From: Sphingobacteriaceae bacterium
GTDB taxonomy: Bacteria > Bacteroidota > Bacteroidia > Sphingobacteriales > Sphingobacteriaceae
Direction of reading: 5' to 3'
Assembly: GCA_947458875.1 (NCBI GenBank)
Contig: CANGZD010000003.1
Coordinates: 70,690-134,689, forward strand
Length of the DNA stretch: 64,000 nucleotides
In this document: positions 1 to 9,438 of the stretch, piece after piece
Numbering within the stretch: the stretch's first letter is position 1
How the letters are laid out: each line of letters begins with the position of its first letter
Notes under the pieces: generated by a model
Seen by the model: only the letters and a program-made list of their open reading frames with translations
What the model was told of the DNA's origin: nothing
The model's database searches: none
Translations under genes and position numbers: made by a program

Positions 1-857
1 TCTACGGCACAAGTACCTTTAAACAAAGGATTACGATCGATTTCTGCATATAAAGCTCTGGCTTTAGCCAAATTCTCTTGTTCAATTACTGGCACCCCAC
101 CTTTTGCTTTCAACCATTTCAGGTTGAGCATCGAAACATAGATAGAAAACACCGGAGGAGTATTATACATGGATTGTCCTTCGATATGGATTTTATAATC
201 GAGCATAGAAGGGATCTTGCGGTCAATCTTCCCTAAAATTTCATCCTTAACAATTACCAATGTTACGCCTGCTGGGCCCATATTTTTCTGGGCACCGGCA
301 TAAATGAGGTCAAAATCAGCCACATTTACCTGACGGCTGAAAATATCGGATGACATGTCGCAAACCATCGGAATAGGCGATTTCGGGAAAGCATGAAGCT
401 CCGTTCCATAAATGGTATTGTTGGAAGTGCAATGGAAATACACCGCATCTTTAGGTATATCGTAATCTTTTGGAATAAAAGTGTAATTCTGCTCTTTTGA
501 GGAGCCCACTACGGCAACTTCTCCAAATAATTTGGCTTCTTTAATGGCTTTATTAGCCCAAACGCCGGTATCTAGGTATGCAGCCTTTTGACCGTCGCCC
601 AATAAATTCACAGGCACCATCGAAAATTGAAGACTGGCTCCCCCCTGCAAGAAAACTACCGAGTAGCCAGCAGGTACATTTAATAAGGTTCTCACTAAAC
701 GCTCAGTTTCGGCCACTACTTCTTCATACTCGGGGGTACGGTGCGAAACTTCAAGTATTGACAATCCGGTTTGATCCCATTCTAATACCGCTTGTGCGGC
801 TTGTTTAAATACTTCCTGCGGCAAAATACACGGGCCTGCGCCAAAATTATGTTTCAT
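1..857 (-). CDS. serC: 3-phosphoserine/phosphohydroxythreonine transaminase (partial, C-terminus outside window)
   Basis: Converts 3-phosphohydroxypyruvate plus glutamate to phosphoserine in serine synthesis; the same enzyme class can serve pyridoxine synthesis. The reading frame opens with [13 protein letters not shown] at 857 and runs off the left edge after about 285 residues, so roughly the last 70 residues of a normal 355-residue SerC are missing from view. The start with the FGAGPC substrate-binding motif, the QGGASLQF motif and the PLP lysine in [11 protein letters not shown] (about K191) identify this class V aminotransferase. It follows rpe by 7 bases on the same strand, so the two are probably cotranscribed. 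The call rests on these motifs; the start is the only ATG before the conserved N-terminus. Confidence 0.95.
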   Translation of the reverse strand, partial: MKHNFGAGPCILPQEVFKQAAQAVLEWDQTGLSILEVSHRTPEYEEVVAETERLVRTLLNVPAGYSVVFLQGGASLQFSMVPVNLLGDGQKAAYLDTGVWANKAIKEAKLFGEVAVVGSSKEQNYTFIPKDYDIPKDAVYFHCTSNNTIYGTELHAFPKSPIPMVCDMSSDIFSRQVNVADFDLIYAGAQKNMGPAGVTLVIVKDEILGKIDRKIPSMLDYKIHIEGQSMYNTPPVFSIYVSMLNLKWLKAKGGVPVIEQENLAKARALYAEIDRNPLFKGTCAV

Positions 858-864
858 ATAGATT

Positions 865-1515
865 TCAAATATTTTTCAATTGATGGATCATTTTTTCGGG
901 ATCTTCAGCAGCAAAGACCGCATTTCCCGCAACCAATACAGATGCTCCTGCAGTAACTAACTTAGCAATGTTTGCCGGCCCCACACCTCCGTCTACTTCA
1001 ATTAACAGATGAGGATTAAGCGCATTGGCCAGTTGTTTCAATTTATGGAGTTTCTGATAGGTTTGCTCGATAAAAGTCTGCCCGCCAAATCCGGGGTTTA
1101 CCGACATCACCAGTACCAGATCCAAATCAGGCAGGATATCCTCTAATACGGACACCGGTGTGTGTGGATTAATAGCCACACCGGCTTTGCAACCCAAATC
1201 TTTAATGGCTTGTACCGTTCTATGCAGGTGAGTGCAGGCTTCGTAATGAACGGTGATTACCTCCGCTCCTGCTTTTTTAAAATCGGCCAAGTAGCGATCG
1301 GGATCAACGATCATTAGGTGCACATCCAATGGCTTTTGCGAATATTTGGCTATGGCCTGAAGCACTGGAAAACCGAAGGAAATATTCGGCACAAACACCC
1401 CATCCATAATATCGATGTGCAACCAATCAGCTTCACTACGGTTGAGCATTTCTACATCGCGTTGTAGATTGGCAAAATCAGCAGAAAGTACCGATGGGGC
1501 TATGAGGCGTTTCAT
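865..1515 (-). CDS. rpe: Ribulose-phosphate 3-epimerase
   Basis: Interconverts ribulose 5-phosphate and xylulose 5-phosphate in the pentose phosphate pathway; a cytosolic TIM-barrel metalloenzyme. The protein begins [17 protein letters not shown] and shows the family blocks in order: [12 protein letters not shown] (catalytic Asp and metal site), DVHLMI, the [10 protein letters not shown] phosphate loop and EVDGGV near residue 175. At 216 residues it has the normal length. A longer frame starting at 1542 exists, but the ATG at 1515 fits the family N-terminus. A TATATTTG box (1520-1527) lies only four bases upstream of this ATG, and a terminator for the preceding gene lies just beyond it. serC follows 7 bases downstream. 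Confidence 0.95.
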   Translation of the reverse strand: MKRLIAPSVLSADFANLQRDVEMLNRSEADWLHIDIMDGVFVPNISFGFPVLQAIAKYSQKPLDVHLMIVDPDRYLADFKKAGAEVITVHYEACTHLHRTVQAIKDLGCKAGVAINPHTPVSVLEDILPDLDLVLVMSVNPGFGGQTFIEQTYQKLHKLKQLANALNPHLLIEVDGGVGPANIAKLVTAGASVLVAGNAVFAAEDPEKMIHQLKNI

Positions 1516-1519
1516 GAAC

Positions 1520-1527
1520 CAAATATA
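1520..1527 (-). promoter_or_regulatory. Candidate -7 promoter box of rpe-serC
   Basis: On the minus strand TATATTTG matches the Bacteroidota -7 consensus TAnnTTTG. It ends four bases before the rpe ATG, so transcription would begin at or next to the start codon. No well-spaced -33 TTTG is seen (the nearest is only 12 bases upstream), so the assignment is moderate. Confidence 0.45.
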
Positions 1528-1540
1528 GTTAATCGTAAAC

Positions 1541-1572
1541 AAAAAAGCCCTTTCGAAAATTGAAAGGGCTTT
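1541..1572 (-). terminator. Rho-independent terminator of the lipase-like gene
   Basis: Minus-strand hairpin with 11-base arms (1562-1572 and 1544-1554, core AAGCCCTTTC/GAAAGGGCTT) followed by a run of T. It lies just after the TAA that would end the uninterrupted reading frame, which supports that TAA as the ancestral stop. Confidence 0.85.
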
Positions 1573-1588
1573 GTCTATGATTGTTATT

Positions 1589-1696
1589 TTAATGTTGAAT
1601 AATGACCTGCTTTTTGATTAACTGATCGCCCTGTTTGATGTGAAGAAAATATATGCCGTTGGGGAGGGTGCTGGTATTGATGAGCTTTCCATCCTC
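1589..1696 (-). pseudogene. Orphaned end of a T9SS type A sorting domain, cut off by an in-frame TAG
   Basis: Directly after the TAG at 1697-1699 the same frame stays open for 35 codons and ends at a TAA (1589-1591). The encoded segment contains LPNGIYFLHIKQGD and finishes KKQVIIQH, the classic closing strands of the Por secretion (T9SS) C-terminal sorting domain. The first half of that domain (FPNPAANELKV, then LYNANG) is still inside the upstream coding region. One nonsense substitution therefore separates the two halves. The remnant shows no frameshift or other damage, so the mutation looks recent; a sequencing error is the other explanation. Confidence 0.85.
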
Positions 1697-4600
1697 CTAG
1701 TTCTGTAACTGACTTGCCGATTGCAGAACGCCGTTTGCATTATATAATTCCACAGTGAAGTCAATTATTTGGCCTTCCATGGCATCTTCTGACTGTATAT
1801 TTTGATAAGTCACTTTCAACTCATTGGCGGCTGGATTAGGGAAAACAAAATATGCTCCAGAAGTATTAATAAATAATTGTAAAGGGTAATCACAAGTTCC
1901 AAGAGATTCAATAAATGGATTTGGTTGCATACTGTATTTAAATTGCTGACAAAAAGTTGTTGAACCACAAATGTTTGTGAGTTTAAGCTGTACTTTAAAA
2001 ACAGATCCTGGATCAGGAGGATAAATTACTAATGATTGATTTTGGGTACCTCCATAAACAACAGCATTAGTAGACCAGTCATAGGAATTACCTTCTATTA
2101 CAGGTACAGTAAAAAGTATAGCATACGGTAAATAATTATCGGGAAGTTCAACCAAATTCGATTCGTCGTTATCTGGTTGTAAATCTTCACTTATTTGACC
2201 GTTGATTAAATGTTGGGCTTTAATTATCTGAACGTCAGGGAGACCGGTTGAACTGAAAGTTTTCACCACCGATTTTATTCCACAATTAGCGCTAACAAGC
2301 GTGGCAGTTAAATACCCCTGTCCGTTATTGATAGAATTAACAGCAACTATATCTTGATTATTAGCCCCTTGAATCTGAATAGAACCTGAGGCAAGCCAAG
2401 TAACGTTGGTTCCTGCCGGCAGATTAGCAATCGTATAATTGACCGTGCCACAAATATTATCAGGTCCCTGGATGGAATTGGGTGAAAAAATGCAGAAATA
2501 ACTACAATCGGCTTGTGGCAACGGATTTGAAATATTTAACTCATTGGCCAACCAACTGCCATTGCGTTGTGTAAAGGAAATATGTTCTTCATTATTTCCA
2601 ACACCAGATGAAAATGCTGTGATGAAATTATCAAATGGCGTATTTTTGGGTGCTGCTGGCGGTGTAGCGCCAATGTAGGACTGATAAAAATCAGCTTGCG
2701 TTAATGGTACCTGTCCTTTACCTATATCTAAGGCACTTGTAGTGGGAATAAAAGAGAAAAAGGGAACCAAATTAAATTGAATATTTGTGGGGGCTTTAAT
2801 TTCTGGTACTTGAAAATAACTTCCAGGCAATTGATCTAAAGGTATTAATCCCGCCGGAGCCGTATAACTTTTATCGGTAATTGTGGTGGTCACAGAAACG
2901 GTCCAAAGGATTTTCTTTGTGTATTTAACATATCCTTTGTAAAGTGGATTTCCCCCTCCATCGGCCAAGGAGTTTGCTTCAAAGTGATAAGTTAATTTAC
3001 TACTGCCTGGTATTACACCCAATAACGCAATTTTCGCATTTTTTAAAACAGCACCAGCAATGGGCATCGCAATCATGCCTAATAAATCTCCCCAAAATCC
3101 GGGCTTATAAGCCCCATGCATCAAAGACAAATTCTCACCCGGAACGATGGGAATAGGTGTGCCACACTCCGAACCATTACTTAAGGAAATATTTCTACAA
3201 TTTTGAGGATAACCCAAATTCACCAGCTCATTTTGCCATTGATTATGTATTACATTATCTGTTGCATAGTTCCAATCAATACGATGAGAAAGCAATTGCT
3301 TGGCTGCCGGGGTATAATTTAAAAACAATAAATTTCTGTTACTCCCGGCAGCAAAATAATACGTAGCTGCGGTTACAAATGATTTTAATGCCATTTGTTG
3401 AACATGAATCGCCATGGCCTGAAAGCCTAAAGGCACATTGGCGCCCTGGTGTGGTGCATCATGGCTAATGTACAAACGGGTATCGTGATTTTCCCCTTCC
3501 AATTCCATTATTTTTAGGGCATAACGGGCAATGACCCCACCCATACTCTGGCCCAATACCACATTCTTTTCGATGGGGTTGGCCCCATCCGCCACCTTTA
3601 CCTGATTAATAGATCTGATCACCGTTTTTACCAGCAGGGCATTGAGGTGCATATCGGCGGTACCATTTTTCCAGTTGATATAAATAATATCATATTGAGG
3701 AATATCGACCAAAATACTTAAGAGGTCATTGGAATAATTGATTTGATCTAAGAAATGCTTTATTGTGAAATCTCGTACACCAATCTCCGGATTCTTATAA
3801 TTTGCCGGATCAAGCCCTTCTACCACAATGAATGGTTTACGGATCTGCTTATCAGCTGCAGCATATTGAATGATCACTTGTCCGATGGCATGTTCATTAT
3901 TGAAAGTTTCGGTGCTGGCAACCTCGAAATAATCAAGCTTATATTGCGCCTTAGAAAGGTTCCAACCCTGAGGAATGACGGACACCGGAGATTCTTCTTC
4001 CAGTACAGGAATCAAATTGTCTACATCTGCACCCAGATCAAAACCCGGATTAAGCGGAGTAGACTCGTAAGGCAGTTTACTCACATGGAGCAAACTTCGG
4101 CTTTGCATCACGGTATTATTGCTTAACCATAATTTAAATTTGAGGATTTTAAGTCCCGAGTCGGCATACAGTACCGGCAAGCCTACGTTGGGGCTTAACT
4201 GGCGGTAACCCAGCCCATCGTTCATATCTACCTCTATCTTGCTGACTTGCTGTTTGTTATTGCTTAACCATAGCTGTGCAGGCAATATCAGACTGAAATT
4301 CAGTCCAATTTGCTCGGTAATGGCGGGGGTAAATGCCATTACTTGCTTGGTGGTATAAGGGTTTTGCCAAATACCGTTCACATATTTATCGTAAATCTGG
4401 TCGTTGATGATCGTTACTTTATTCAGCGCATCATCCGCAAATCGGTTGTATTGATAATACAAACCAGCCAGGGTAACCTGACCCGATTTTCGTTTACTTA
4501 ACCAAATGCTGTCGACCAGCTGCGGGTTGGGCAAAACACCAGAAGGCAAATAACCCAACTGCGAAGTGGCCAATGTCAGGTAAATATCCCTGAAATTTTG

Positions 4601-4834
4601 ATCGTAAACCAAATTCGAATCGGCCAAAATGAGTCCGTTGTAATTGCCCAGTTCTGCCAGCTCAAACGCTGCATCTTTAAGTAAGGCGGTTGGAATCTTG
4701 GTTTTATCCAGAAATTTAAAAATGTATTCTATGCGGGCTGCATAAGTGCTATCTACTTCCTGTGCCTGTACTCCGGCATGAATGATCAACAGCCAAACGA
4801 TGGCCAGGATCCATTTAAAGTACTTGTTTTTCAT
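1697..4834 (-). CDS. Large secreted lipase/esterase-like protein with C-terminal T9SS domain, truncated by a nonsense codon
   Basis: A 1045-residue exported protein: N-terminal signal peptide (WILAIVWLLIIHAGVQAQ), then a long module of unknown function. An alpha/beta-hydrolase region follows, with the nucleophile elbow GQSMGG (Ser about 430) and SHDAPHQGA about 30 residues later, resembling PGAP1/lipase-like proteins. Two PKD-like segments come next (CGTVNYTIANLPAG near 800 and NSYDWSTNAVV near 925), and the beginning of a T9SS type A sorting domain (FPNPAANELKV). The frame stops at TAG 1697-1699 although the sorting domain continues in frame for 35 more codons. Without it the protein should reach the periplasm but not be secreted or anchored by T9SS. 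Substrate is unknown. It is the last gene downstream of two lipoprotein genes. Confidence 0.8.
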   Translation of the reverse strand: MKNKYFKWILAIVWLLIIHAGVQAQEVDSTYAARIEYIFKFLDKTKIPTALLKDAAFELAELGNYNGLILADSNLVYDQNFRDIYLTLATSQLGYLPSGVLPNPQLVDSIWLSKRKSGQVTLAGLYYQYNRFADDALNKVTIINDQIYDKYVNGIWQNPYTTKQVMAFTPAITEQIGLNFSLILPAQLWLSNNKQQVSKIEVDMNDGLGYRQLSPNVGLPVLYADSGLKILKFKLWLSNNTVMQSRSLLHVSKLPYESTPLNPGFDLGADVDNLIPVLEEESPVSVIPQGWNLSKAQYKLDYFEVASTETFNNEHAIGQVIIQYAAADKQIRKPFIVVEGLDPANYKNPEIGVRDFTIKHFLDQINYSNDLLSILVDIPQYDIIYINWKNGTADMHLNALLVKTVIRSINQVKVADGANPIEKNVVLGQSMGGVIARYALKIMELEGENHDTRLYISHDAPHQGANVPLGFQAMAIHVQQMALKSFVTAATYYFAAGSNRNLLFLNYTPAAKQLLSHRIDWNYATDNVIHNQWQNELVNLGYPQNCRNISLSNGSECGTPIPIVPGENLSLMHGAYKPGFWGDLLGMIAMPIAGAVLKNAKIALLGVIPGSSKLTYHFEANSLADGGGNPLYKGYVKYTKKILWTVSVTTTITDKSYTAPAGLIPLDQLPGSYFQVPEIKAPTNIQFNLVPFFSFIPTTSALDIGKGQVPLTQADFYQSYIGATPPAAPKNTPFDNFITAFSSGVGNNEEHISFTQRNGSWLANELNISNPLPQADCSYFCIFSPNSIQGPDNICGTVNYTIANLPAGTNVTWLASGSIQIQGANNQDIVAVNSINNGQGYLTATLVSANCGIKSVVKTFSSTGLPDVQIIKAQHLINGQISEDLQPDNDESNLVELPDNYLPYAILFTVPVIEGNSYDWSTNAVVYGGTQNQSLVIYPPDPGSVFKVQLKLTNICGSTTFCQQFKYSMQPNPFIESLGTCDYPLQLFINTSGAYFVFPNPAANELKVTYQNIQSEDAMEGQIIDFTVELYNANGVLQSASQLQN

Positions 4835-4865
4835 TTACATAAGTTTTTGGTTGAATTATTAATTT

Positions 4866-5447
4866 TTACAACACAAAATGACTGTCAAAGCGTCCTTCAC
4901 GCACCTGGACAGTTTTGCCATCTTTGTTGATGGCATCAAACCAAAACGTACCCGATACAATTTGATTGGCGAGATCGAAACGGCTTATGGTAATCTCACC
5001 TTTAACCATGGAATTGGTTTGATATTTATCTATCTCTGCGTAGTCTGGATATATGGTATAAAAAGCACCGAAACTTAGAGGCAAATCGGGTTCTGTTAAT
5101 TCATAATTTTTCACTTCTAACTGAATTCCATGCGATCGTATTTGCATTCCCCTTAAAGGTGCATTAATCTCGTTACGGGTTACCCCAATATTAAAATGGT
5201 AAGCATTATTTACGTATTGGTAGTACAGCTGTAAGCCGCTGGAGCCCCAGGTACCTTTAGGAGTAAAGGCTTTTCCATCCACCAAACAGCCGAAAGTATC
5301 GGCACCGGTTTGGGTAATAGGCGGCAGTTTGTATATTTCGGGGGTTCCGGGAGGGTATTCTTTTTCGCAGCTTAATCCGCTTAGCAGCAGAAATAAACCT
5401 AACACAACTAATTGTGTTAGTGTTTTTAATTTTAGTAGGGTTTTCAT
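4866..5447 (-). CDS. DUF6252-type lipoprotein
   Basis: A 193-residue predicted lipoprotein of unknown function. The N-terminus carries a signal peptide with lipobox LSGLSC (Cys about 27). The body has the arrangement typical of DUF6252 proteins: GADTFGCLVDGKAFTPKG near residue 50, and a closing block GTFWFDAINKDGKTVQVREG followed by RFD. These proteins are probably small beta-rich domains at the cell surface or periplasm; no enzymatic residues can be pointed to. It sits 31 bases upstream of the lipase-like gene and just after another lipoprotein gene, so the three may form one transcript. A decayed copy of its closing block lies upstream at 6292-6393. Confidence 0.75.
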   Translation of the reverse strand: MKTLLKLKTLTQLVVLGLFLLLSGLSCEKEYPPGTPEIYKLPPITQTGADTFGCLVDGKAFTPKGTWGSSGLQLYYQYVNNAYHFNIGVTRNEINAPLRGMQIRSHGIQLEVKNYELTEPDLPLSFGAFYTIYPDYAEIDKYQTNSMVKGEITISRFDLANQIVSGTFWFDAINKDGKTVQVREGRFDSHFVL

Positions 5448-5452
5448 AGTAT

Positions 5453-6253
5453 TTAGTATTTATTAATGCCATAAATTAGACCGATTTTCAGCATACGACT
5501 GGATTCAAACAAAAAAGAAAGCTGTTTATGCTGGAACATAAAACTCCAGTTGTAAACATTTTCTTGGTTATTATCTGCATAGTATTCGAATTGATTTCGG
5601 TAAGTAATTTTGCCAAGTGTACGCCCAAGAAATAACCGGAACGAAAAACGGTTGTAAGTGTACTTTTTCTGATGCCAAATCAACTCAACAGAACCGCCTA
5701 GGGTACATAAATCTGATTTGGGTTCTGCATAAAAGAACTCCGATTGCTGGGTCAACACTTGACGAAAATCAGCATAAGCCCCCAATTCCTTGCTATAACT
5801 GAATTCAAAACCAGGGAAACGAAAGTCTGTTCGTCCGGTGCTCATCACATAATTCAGTGCCGATCGGAAACCATAGCCCCACAAGGATTTTTGTTCAAAG
5901 TAATAGGTATCATTGGGAGTTAATAATCCGTTGGTATAATTACCTACATAGGAATTGGCACCATAAGAGAGGTTCCAGTTGTTGAAGGCATGTGCCCTAT
6001 TGACATTCAGCTCTGCATAAAATTTTTGATCATCAACATTATCCGCACCCCTCGCATGATAAACAGCTGATAAATAGGTATTAACTTTGAGCGAATCCGA
6101 TATCATCGGTTTAGGCTGATAGGTCATATCAGATCCTAATCTGGCAGGACTATAAAATGCTAAACTACATGAAGCTAATTGTAACATACTCAGGTTGGCA
6201 ATAGCTATTAAAAACTTTTTACGAAATAGGATTAATTGTTGTTTTGTATTCAT
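5453..6253 (-). CDS. Uncharacterised lipoprotein, probably outer-membrane associated
   Basis: A 266-residue protein I do not recognise. It starts with a basic stretch and a hydrophobic signal ending in LASC (Cys about 29), a plausible lipobox. The rest is rich in aromatic residues and in alternating polar/hydrophobic segments such as FNNWNLSYGANSYVGNY and FSFRLFLGRTLGKITY, which look like beta strands of a barrel or surface protein. No catalytic motif is visible. It precedes the DUF6252 lipoprotein gene by five bases, suggesting joint expression and perhaps a shared surface role. The start at 6253 directly precedes the signal peptide. Confidence 0.6.
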   Translation of the reverse strand: MNTKQQLILFRKKFLIAIANLSMLQLASCSLAFYSPARLGSDMTYQPKPMISDSLKVNTYLSAVYHARGADNVDDQKFYAELNVNRAHAFNNWNLSYGANSYVGNYTNGLLTPNDTYYFEQKSLWGYGFRSALNYVMSTGRTDFRFPGFEFSYSKELGAYADFRQVLTQQSEFFYAEPKSDLCTLGGSVELIWHQKKYTYNRFSFRLFLGRTLGKITYRNQFEYYADNNQENVYNWSFMFQHKQLSFLFESSRMLKIGLIYGINKY

Positions 6254-6291
6254 AAGATTCAGATTTCATATTTTGATATTTTGATATTAGA

Positions 6292-6393
6292 ATGGCTTAC
6301 AAAGCGCCACTTACGCAACTGAATAATTTTAAAATTCAGATTAATGACAGTAAACCAGAATATCACAGAAATATAAATAAGGTCGATTAAAAC
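6292..6393 (-). pseudogene. Decayed fragment of a DUF6252 lipoprotein gene
   Basis: On the minus strand the frame reads FWFTVINLNFKIIQLRKW then RFVSH. Position by position this matches the end of the neighbouring DUF6252 protein (FWFDAINKDGKTVQVREG then RFDSH): FWF, IN, K, Q, R, RF and SH are shared at identical spacing. The plus-strand bases from about 6300 also align with 4889 onward (shared aaagcg, acgca and ctg blocks). No intact lipoprotein start, lipobox or domain core precedes it, so I read it as the remnant of a tandem copy. Confidence 0.55.
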
Positions 6394-6456
6394 AAGCTTT
6401 TGATTTAAAGCTTGCATTTTCAGTGAGGTGGAGATGTGACGAGAATTAACGTTCAT

Positions 6457-6762
6457 ATGCTTTAATTATTCACCGACGAACAAATCACCTAAGAAAGCCT
6501 CAGGCCAAATGAACATTGGGCATTGTTTAAAAAATGAGCGTTAATTTTTCGAAGTCAAGATAATTGCTTCAGCTAATTGACTTGAAAAAAAACCGACGAA
6601 TGGTAGGATTAGCCAGATGGAGTGACCAGGTATGGAGATAGAGTGCTTAGCTGTTAAAACAACTATTAACCAAATACTAAATTGATTATTTTATCAACAC
6701 ATTAATATGTGATGTAAACACAAATTATTGCATATTCTGACAAATATTATGGAGAGGGGTCT
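6457..6762. other. AT-rich intergenic stretch without a recognisable gene
   Basis: About 300 bases between the DUF6252 remnant and the pnp terminator. Both strands are broken by stops. The octamer ccgacgaa occurs twice (6474-6481 and 6594-6601). The region probably holds the promoter of the lipoprotein genes, but I find no convincing promoter box. Confidence 0.4.
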
Positions 6763-6764
6763 TA

Positions 6765-6797
6765 AAAAAAAGCCCCCGATAACTCGAGGGCTTTTTA
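6765..6797 (-). terminator. Rho-independent terminator of pnp
   Basis: Minus-strand hairpin with AGCCC/GGGCT arms (6771-6792, core pairing through CGA/TCG with one mismatch) followed by eight T. It begins within ten bases of the pnp stop codon. Confidence 0.85.
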
Positions 6798-6801
6798 AAA
6801 A

Positions 6802-8931
6802 TTAGGCTTCTTGTGTTTCCGGTTTCGGAGGGCGTGGCAATAAAGCTTTACGTGAAAGCTTCAGTTTACCTTGCTTATCTACATCCAGTAATTTAACGGT
6901 TACCATATCGCCTACGTTGAAGATACCATCCATGGTTTCATGGCGTGTCCAGTCAATTTCAGAAATATGTAACAAGCCGTCTTTACCTGGCATAATTTCG
7001 ATGAAAGCACCGAAAGGCATGATGGTTTTCACCTTACCTTCGTAGGTTTCACCAATCTCCGGTTTAGCAGCAATGGCTTTAATACGGCCCACGGCTGCAT
7101 CGATAGCAGCTTTATTATCTGCGAAAATCTCCACGATACCCTGGTTATCCACTTCTTCGATAGAGATAGTAGCACCGGTTTCACGTTGCATTTCCTGAAT
7201 AATTTTACCACCTGGGCCAATTACAGCACCGATGAATTCTTTGTCAATTTTCAGAGTCACGATGCGTGGAGCATGTGGTTTATAATCTTCACGAGGAGTA
7301 GTAATGGTTTTCTTCATCTCGTTCAGAATGTGTAAACGGGCTTCTTTAGCTTGTTCTAAAGCGGCTGTTAACACCTCCCAACGTAAACCATTAATTTTCA
7401 AGTCCATCTGGCAGGCAACAATACCTTTTTCGGTACCCGTAACTTTAAAGTCCATATCACCTAAATGGTCTTCATCACCTAAAATATCACTCAAAATAGC
7501 GTATTTACCAGATTTTTCGTCCGTGATCAAACCCATGGCAATACCAGAAACTGGTGCTTTGATTTGCACACCGGCATCCATTAAAGCCAAAGTACCCGCA
7601 CAAACGGTAGCCATGGATGATGAACCATTAGATTCCAAAATATCAGAAACGATACGGATGGTGTAAGGGTTTTCCTCTGGCAATACTTGTTTTAAGGAAC
7701 GCATAGCCAGGTTACCGTGACCAATTTCACGACGACCCGCACCACGGTTAGGGCGAACCTCTCCAGTTGAAAATCCTGGGAAGTTATAGTGTAATAAAAA
7801 TTTGTTGTAACCATTGATGAAAGCACCGTCGATCATCTGCTCATCAGATTTAGAACCCAAAGTAACGGAAGTTAAAGATTGGGTTTCACCACGGGTAAAC
7901 ACCGCAGAACCGTGTGCAGCTGGCAAATAACCAACTTCGCTCCAAATAGGACGCACAGTGCGGGAATCACGGCCATCTAAACGGATACCTTCGTCTAGAA
8001 TGAGGTTACGTACTGCATCGTATTGCACATCGTGGAAATATTTCTTAGCCAGGAACTTGGTAACATCGTCAATTCCTTCGCCTAAGGAAGCAATAAATGA
8101 AGTTTCAATTTCAGAAAATTTAGCTGAACGCTCGTGCTTGCTTGAACCTGATTTCGCGATGGCATATACTTGAGCATAAGTATCAGCAAAAGCTCTCTCT
8201 CTTAATTCAGGATTGCTGTTTTCGTGGCAGTATTCACGTTTTTTGGTCGAACCTATCATTTCAGCCAGTTCACGCTGCGCCTGTACCTGAATTTGGATGG
8301 CTTTGTGAGCAAATTCGATGGCTTCTACCATTTCGGCTTCCGAAATCTCTTTACACTCTCCTTCCACCATCACGATATCATTATATGAACCTGCTACGAT
8401 AAACTCTAAGCTAGCACGCTCTAAATCACTCATTAATGGATTGATTACTAATTTACCATCAATTTTAGCTACACGTACTTCAGAAATTGGTCCGTTAAAC
8501 GGAATATCTGAAACAGCCAATGCTGCTGAAGCCGCTAAACCGGCCAAAGCATCAGGCATGATATTTTTATCGGCAGAAATCAGGGAAATCATCACCTGGG
8601 TATCTGCATGGTAATCTTCCGGGAACATCGGGCGCAAGGCACGGTCTACCAAACGAGAGATCAATACTTCATAATCTGACAAACGGGCTTCACGACGCAG
8701 GAAACCTCCCGGAATACGGCCTGTAGCGGCGTATTTTTCCTGGTAATCTACAGATAAAGGCAAGAAATCAACGCCTTCTTTAGCAGTTGGAGAGCTTACA
8801 ACCGTTGCCAAAAGCATGGTGTCTCCCATTTTTACGACTACGGAACCATCGGCTTGCTTGGCCAATTTTCCGGTTTCAATTTCGATCATGCGGCCATCGC
8901 CGATATCAAAGGTTTTTTTAATTGGATTCAT
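6802..8931 (-). CDS. pnp: Polyribonucleotide nucleotidyltransferase (PNPase)
   Basis: Phosphorolytic 3'-5' exoribonuclease for mRNA decay; acts as a cytosolic trimer. The 709 residues show the standard order: first RNase PH-like domain (from [21 protein letters not shown]), an all-helical linker near 240-300, and a second RNase PH-like domain with [22 protein letters not shown] and the catalytic acidic block [17 protein letters not shown] domain follows with GPGGKII near 573, then an S1 domain (GETYEGKV to LSRKAL). Length and motifs are complete. rpsO lies directly upstream on the same strand, the order found in many bacteria, but here each gene has its own terminator. The start at 8931 is the only one giving the conserved N-terminus. 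Confidence 0.97.
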   Translation of the reverse strand: MNPIKKTFDIGDGRMIEIETGKLAKQADGSVVVKMGDTMLLATVVSSPTAKEGVDFLPLSVDYQEKYAATGRIPGGFLRREARLSDYEVLISRLVDRALRPMFPEDYHADTQVMISLISADKNIMPDALAGLAASAALAVSDIPFNGPISEVRVAKIDGKLVINPLMSDLERASLEFIVAGSYNDIVMVEGECKEISEAEMVEAIEFAHKAIQIQVQAQRELAEMIGSTKKREYCHENSNPELRERAFADTYAQVYAIAKSGSSKHERSAKFSEIETSFIASLGEGIDDVTKFLAKKYFHDVQYDAVRNLILDEGIRLDGRDSRTVRPIWSEVGYLPAAHGSAVFTRGETQSLTSVTLGSKSDEQMIDGAFINGYNKFLLHYNFPGFSTGEVRPNRGAGRREIGHGNLAMRSLKQVLPEENPYTIRIVSDILESNGSSSMATVCAGTLALMDAGVQIKAPVSGIAMGLITDEKSGKYAILSDILGDEDHLGDMDFKVTGTEKGIVACQMDLKINGLRWEVLTAALEQAKEARLHILNEMKKTITTPREDYKPHAPRIVTLKIDKEFIGAVIGPGGKIIQEMQRETGATISIEEVDNQGIVEIFADNKAAIDAAVGRIKAIAAKPEIGETYEGKVKTIMPFGAFIEIMPGKDGLLHISEIDWTRHETMDGIFNVGDMVTVKLLDVDKQGKLKLSRKALLPRPPKPETQEA

Positions 8932-9003
8932 TTTGTTTTAATTGCGACACATTTTTCCTCTTTTGAATGTGCCTGATATTTTGTTTTTAGTTGTTTCAAT
9001 CAA

Positions 9004-9032
9004 AAAAGCCATCCCCTAATGAGATGGCTTTT
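9004..9032 (-). terminator. Rho-independent terminator of rpsO
   Basis: Minus-strand hairpin AAAAGCCATC/GATGGCTTTT with a nine-base loop and a T-rich tail, 17 bases after the rpsO stop. Confidence 0.85.
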
Positions 9033-9048
9033 CAGTTTGGGTTAAGAT

Positions 9049-9327
9049 TTACTTAATGATATCTCTTAACTCGAGTGCTTTGATAATTGCACGATATCTG
9101 TTGATATCTTTTTTGTACAAATAAGCCAAGATGGCTCTACGCTTACCTACCAATTTTTGCAGAGAAAGCTGAGTAGAAAAATCTTTTTTGTTCTTTTTTA
9201 AGTGCTCGGTTAAGTGAGCAATACGTGCAGTAAACAAGGCTACTTGTCCTTCGGCAGAGCCGGTATCAGTTGCAGATTTGCCATGTTTTGCAAAAATGGC
9301 TGATTTAAATTCGTTACTTAAATACAT
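9049..9327 (-). CDS. rpsO: 30S ribosomal protein S15
   Basis: Primary 16S rRNA-binding protein of the small subunit platform. The 92 residues contain the S15 signature: HGKSATDTGSAEGQVALFTARI, then LTEHLKKNKKDFSTQ, and LVGKRRAILAYLYKKDINRY, which contacts the 16S helix 22 region. It lacks the usual basic N-terminal extension and begins MYLSNEFKSAIF. It has its own terminator before pnp. The AT-rich sequence upstream (9328-9438) separates it from the divergent thioesterase gene and should carry promoters for both. Confidence 0.97.
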   Translation of the reverse strand: MYLSNEFKSAIFAKHGKSATDTGSAEGQVALFTARIAHLTEHLKKNKKDFSTQLSLQKLVGKRRAILAYLYKKDINRYRAIIKALELRDIIK

Positions 9328-9438
9328 TACTTGAATAATATTAAAGCGTTAAAAATTCTATTAATTGCTGCAAAGTTAGGTATTTGCATTCAAAACCGCA
9401 ACAAATCAGTCAATTAAAAAATTACCCATATTTGGAGT

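Noticed and set aside
1697-1699. Recoding of TAG as a sense codon genome-wide
   Set aside because: Several intact genes here end in TAG at the family-expected position (mltG, YihY, cytochrome c, response regulator), so TAG is a normal stop.
3755-4126. A 123-codon plus-strand frame inside the lipase-like gene
   Set aside because: It lies wholly antisense to a long gene with recognised domains and shows no domain, signal or upstream elements of its own.
6259-6456. A 65-codon minus-strand frame as a genuine small gene
   Set aside because: Its last part is a recognisable fragment of the DUF6252 gene and the first part has no signal peptide or domain, so a gene remnant explains it better.
7304-8614. 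Several plus-strand frames of 70-120 codons inside pnp
   Set aside because: All are antisense shadows of the well-conserved pnp gene.
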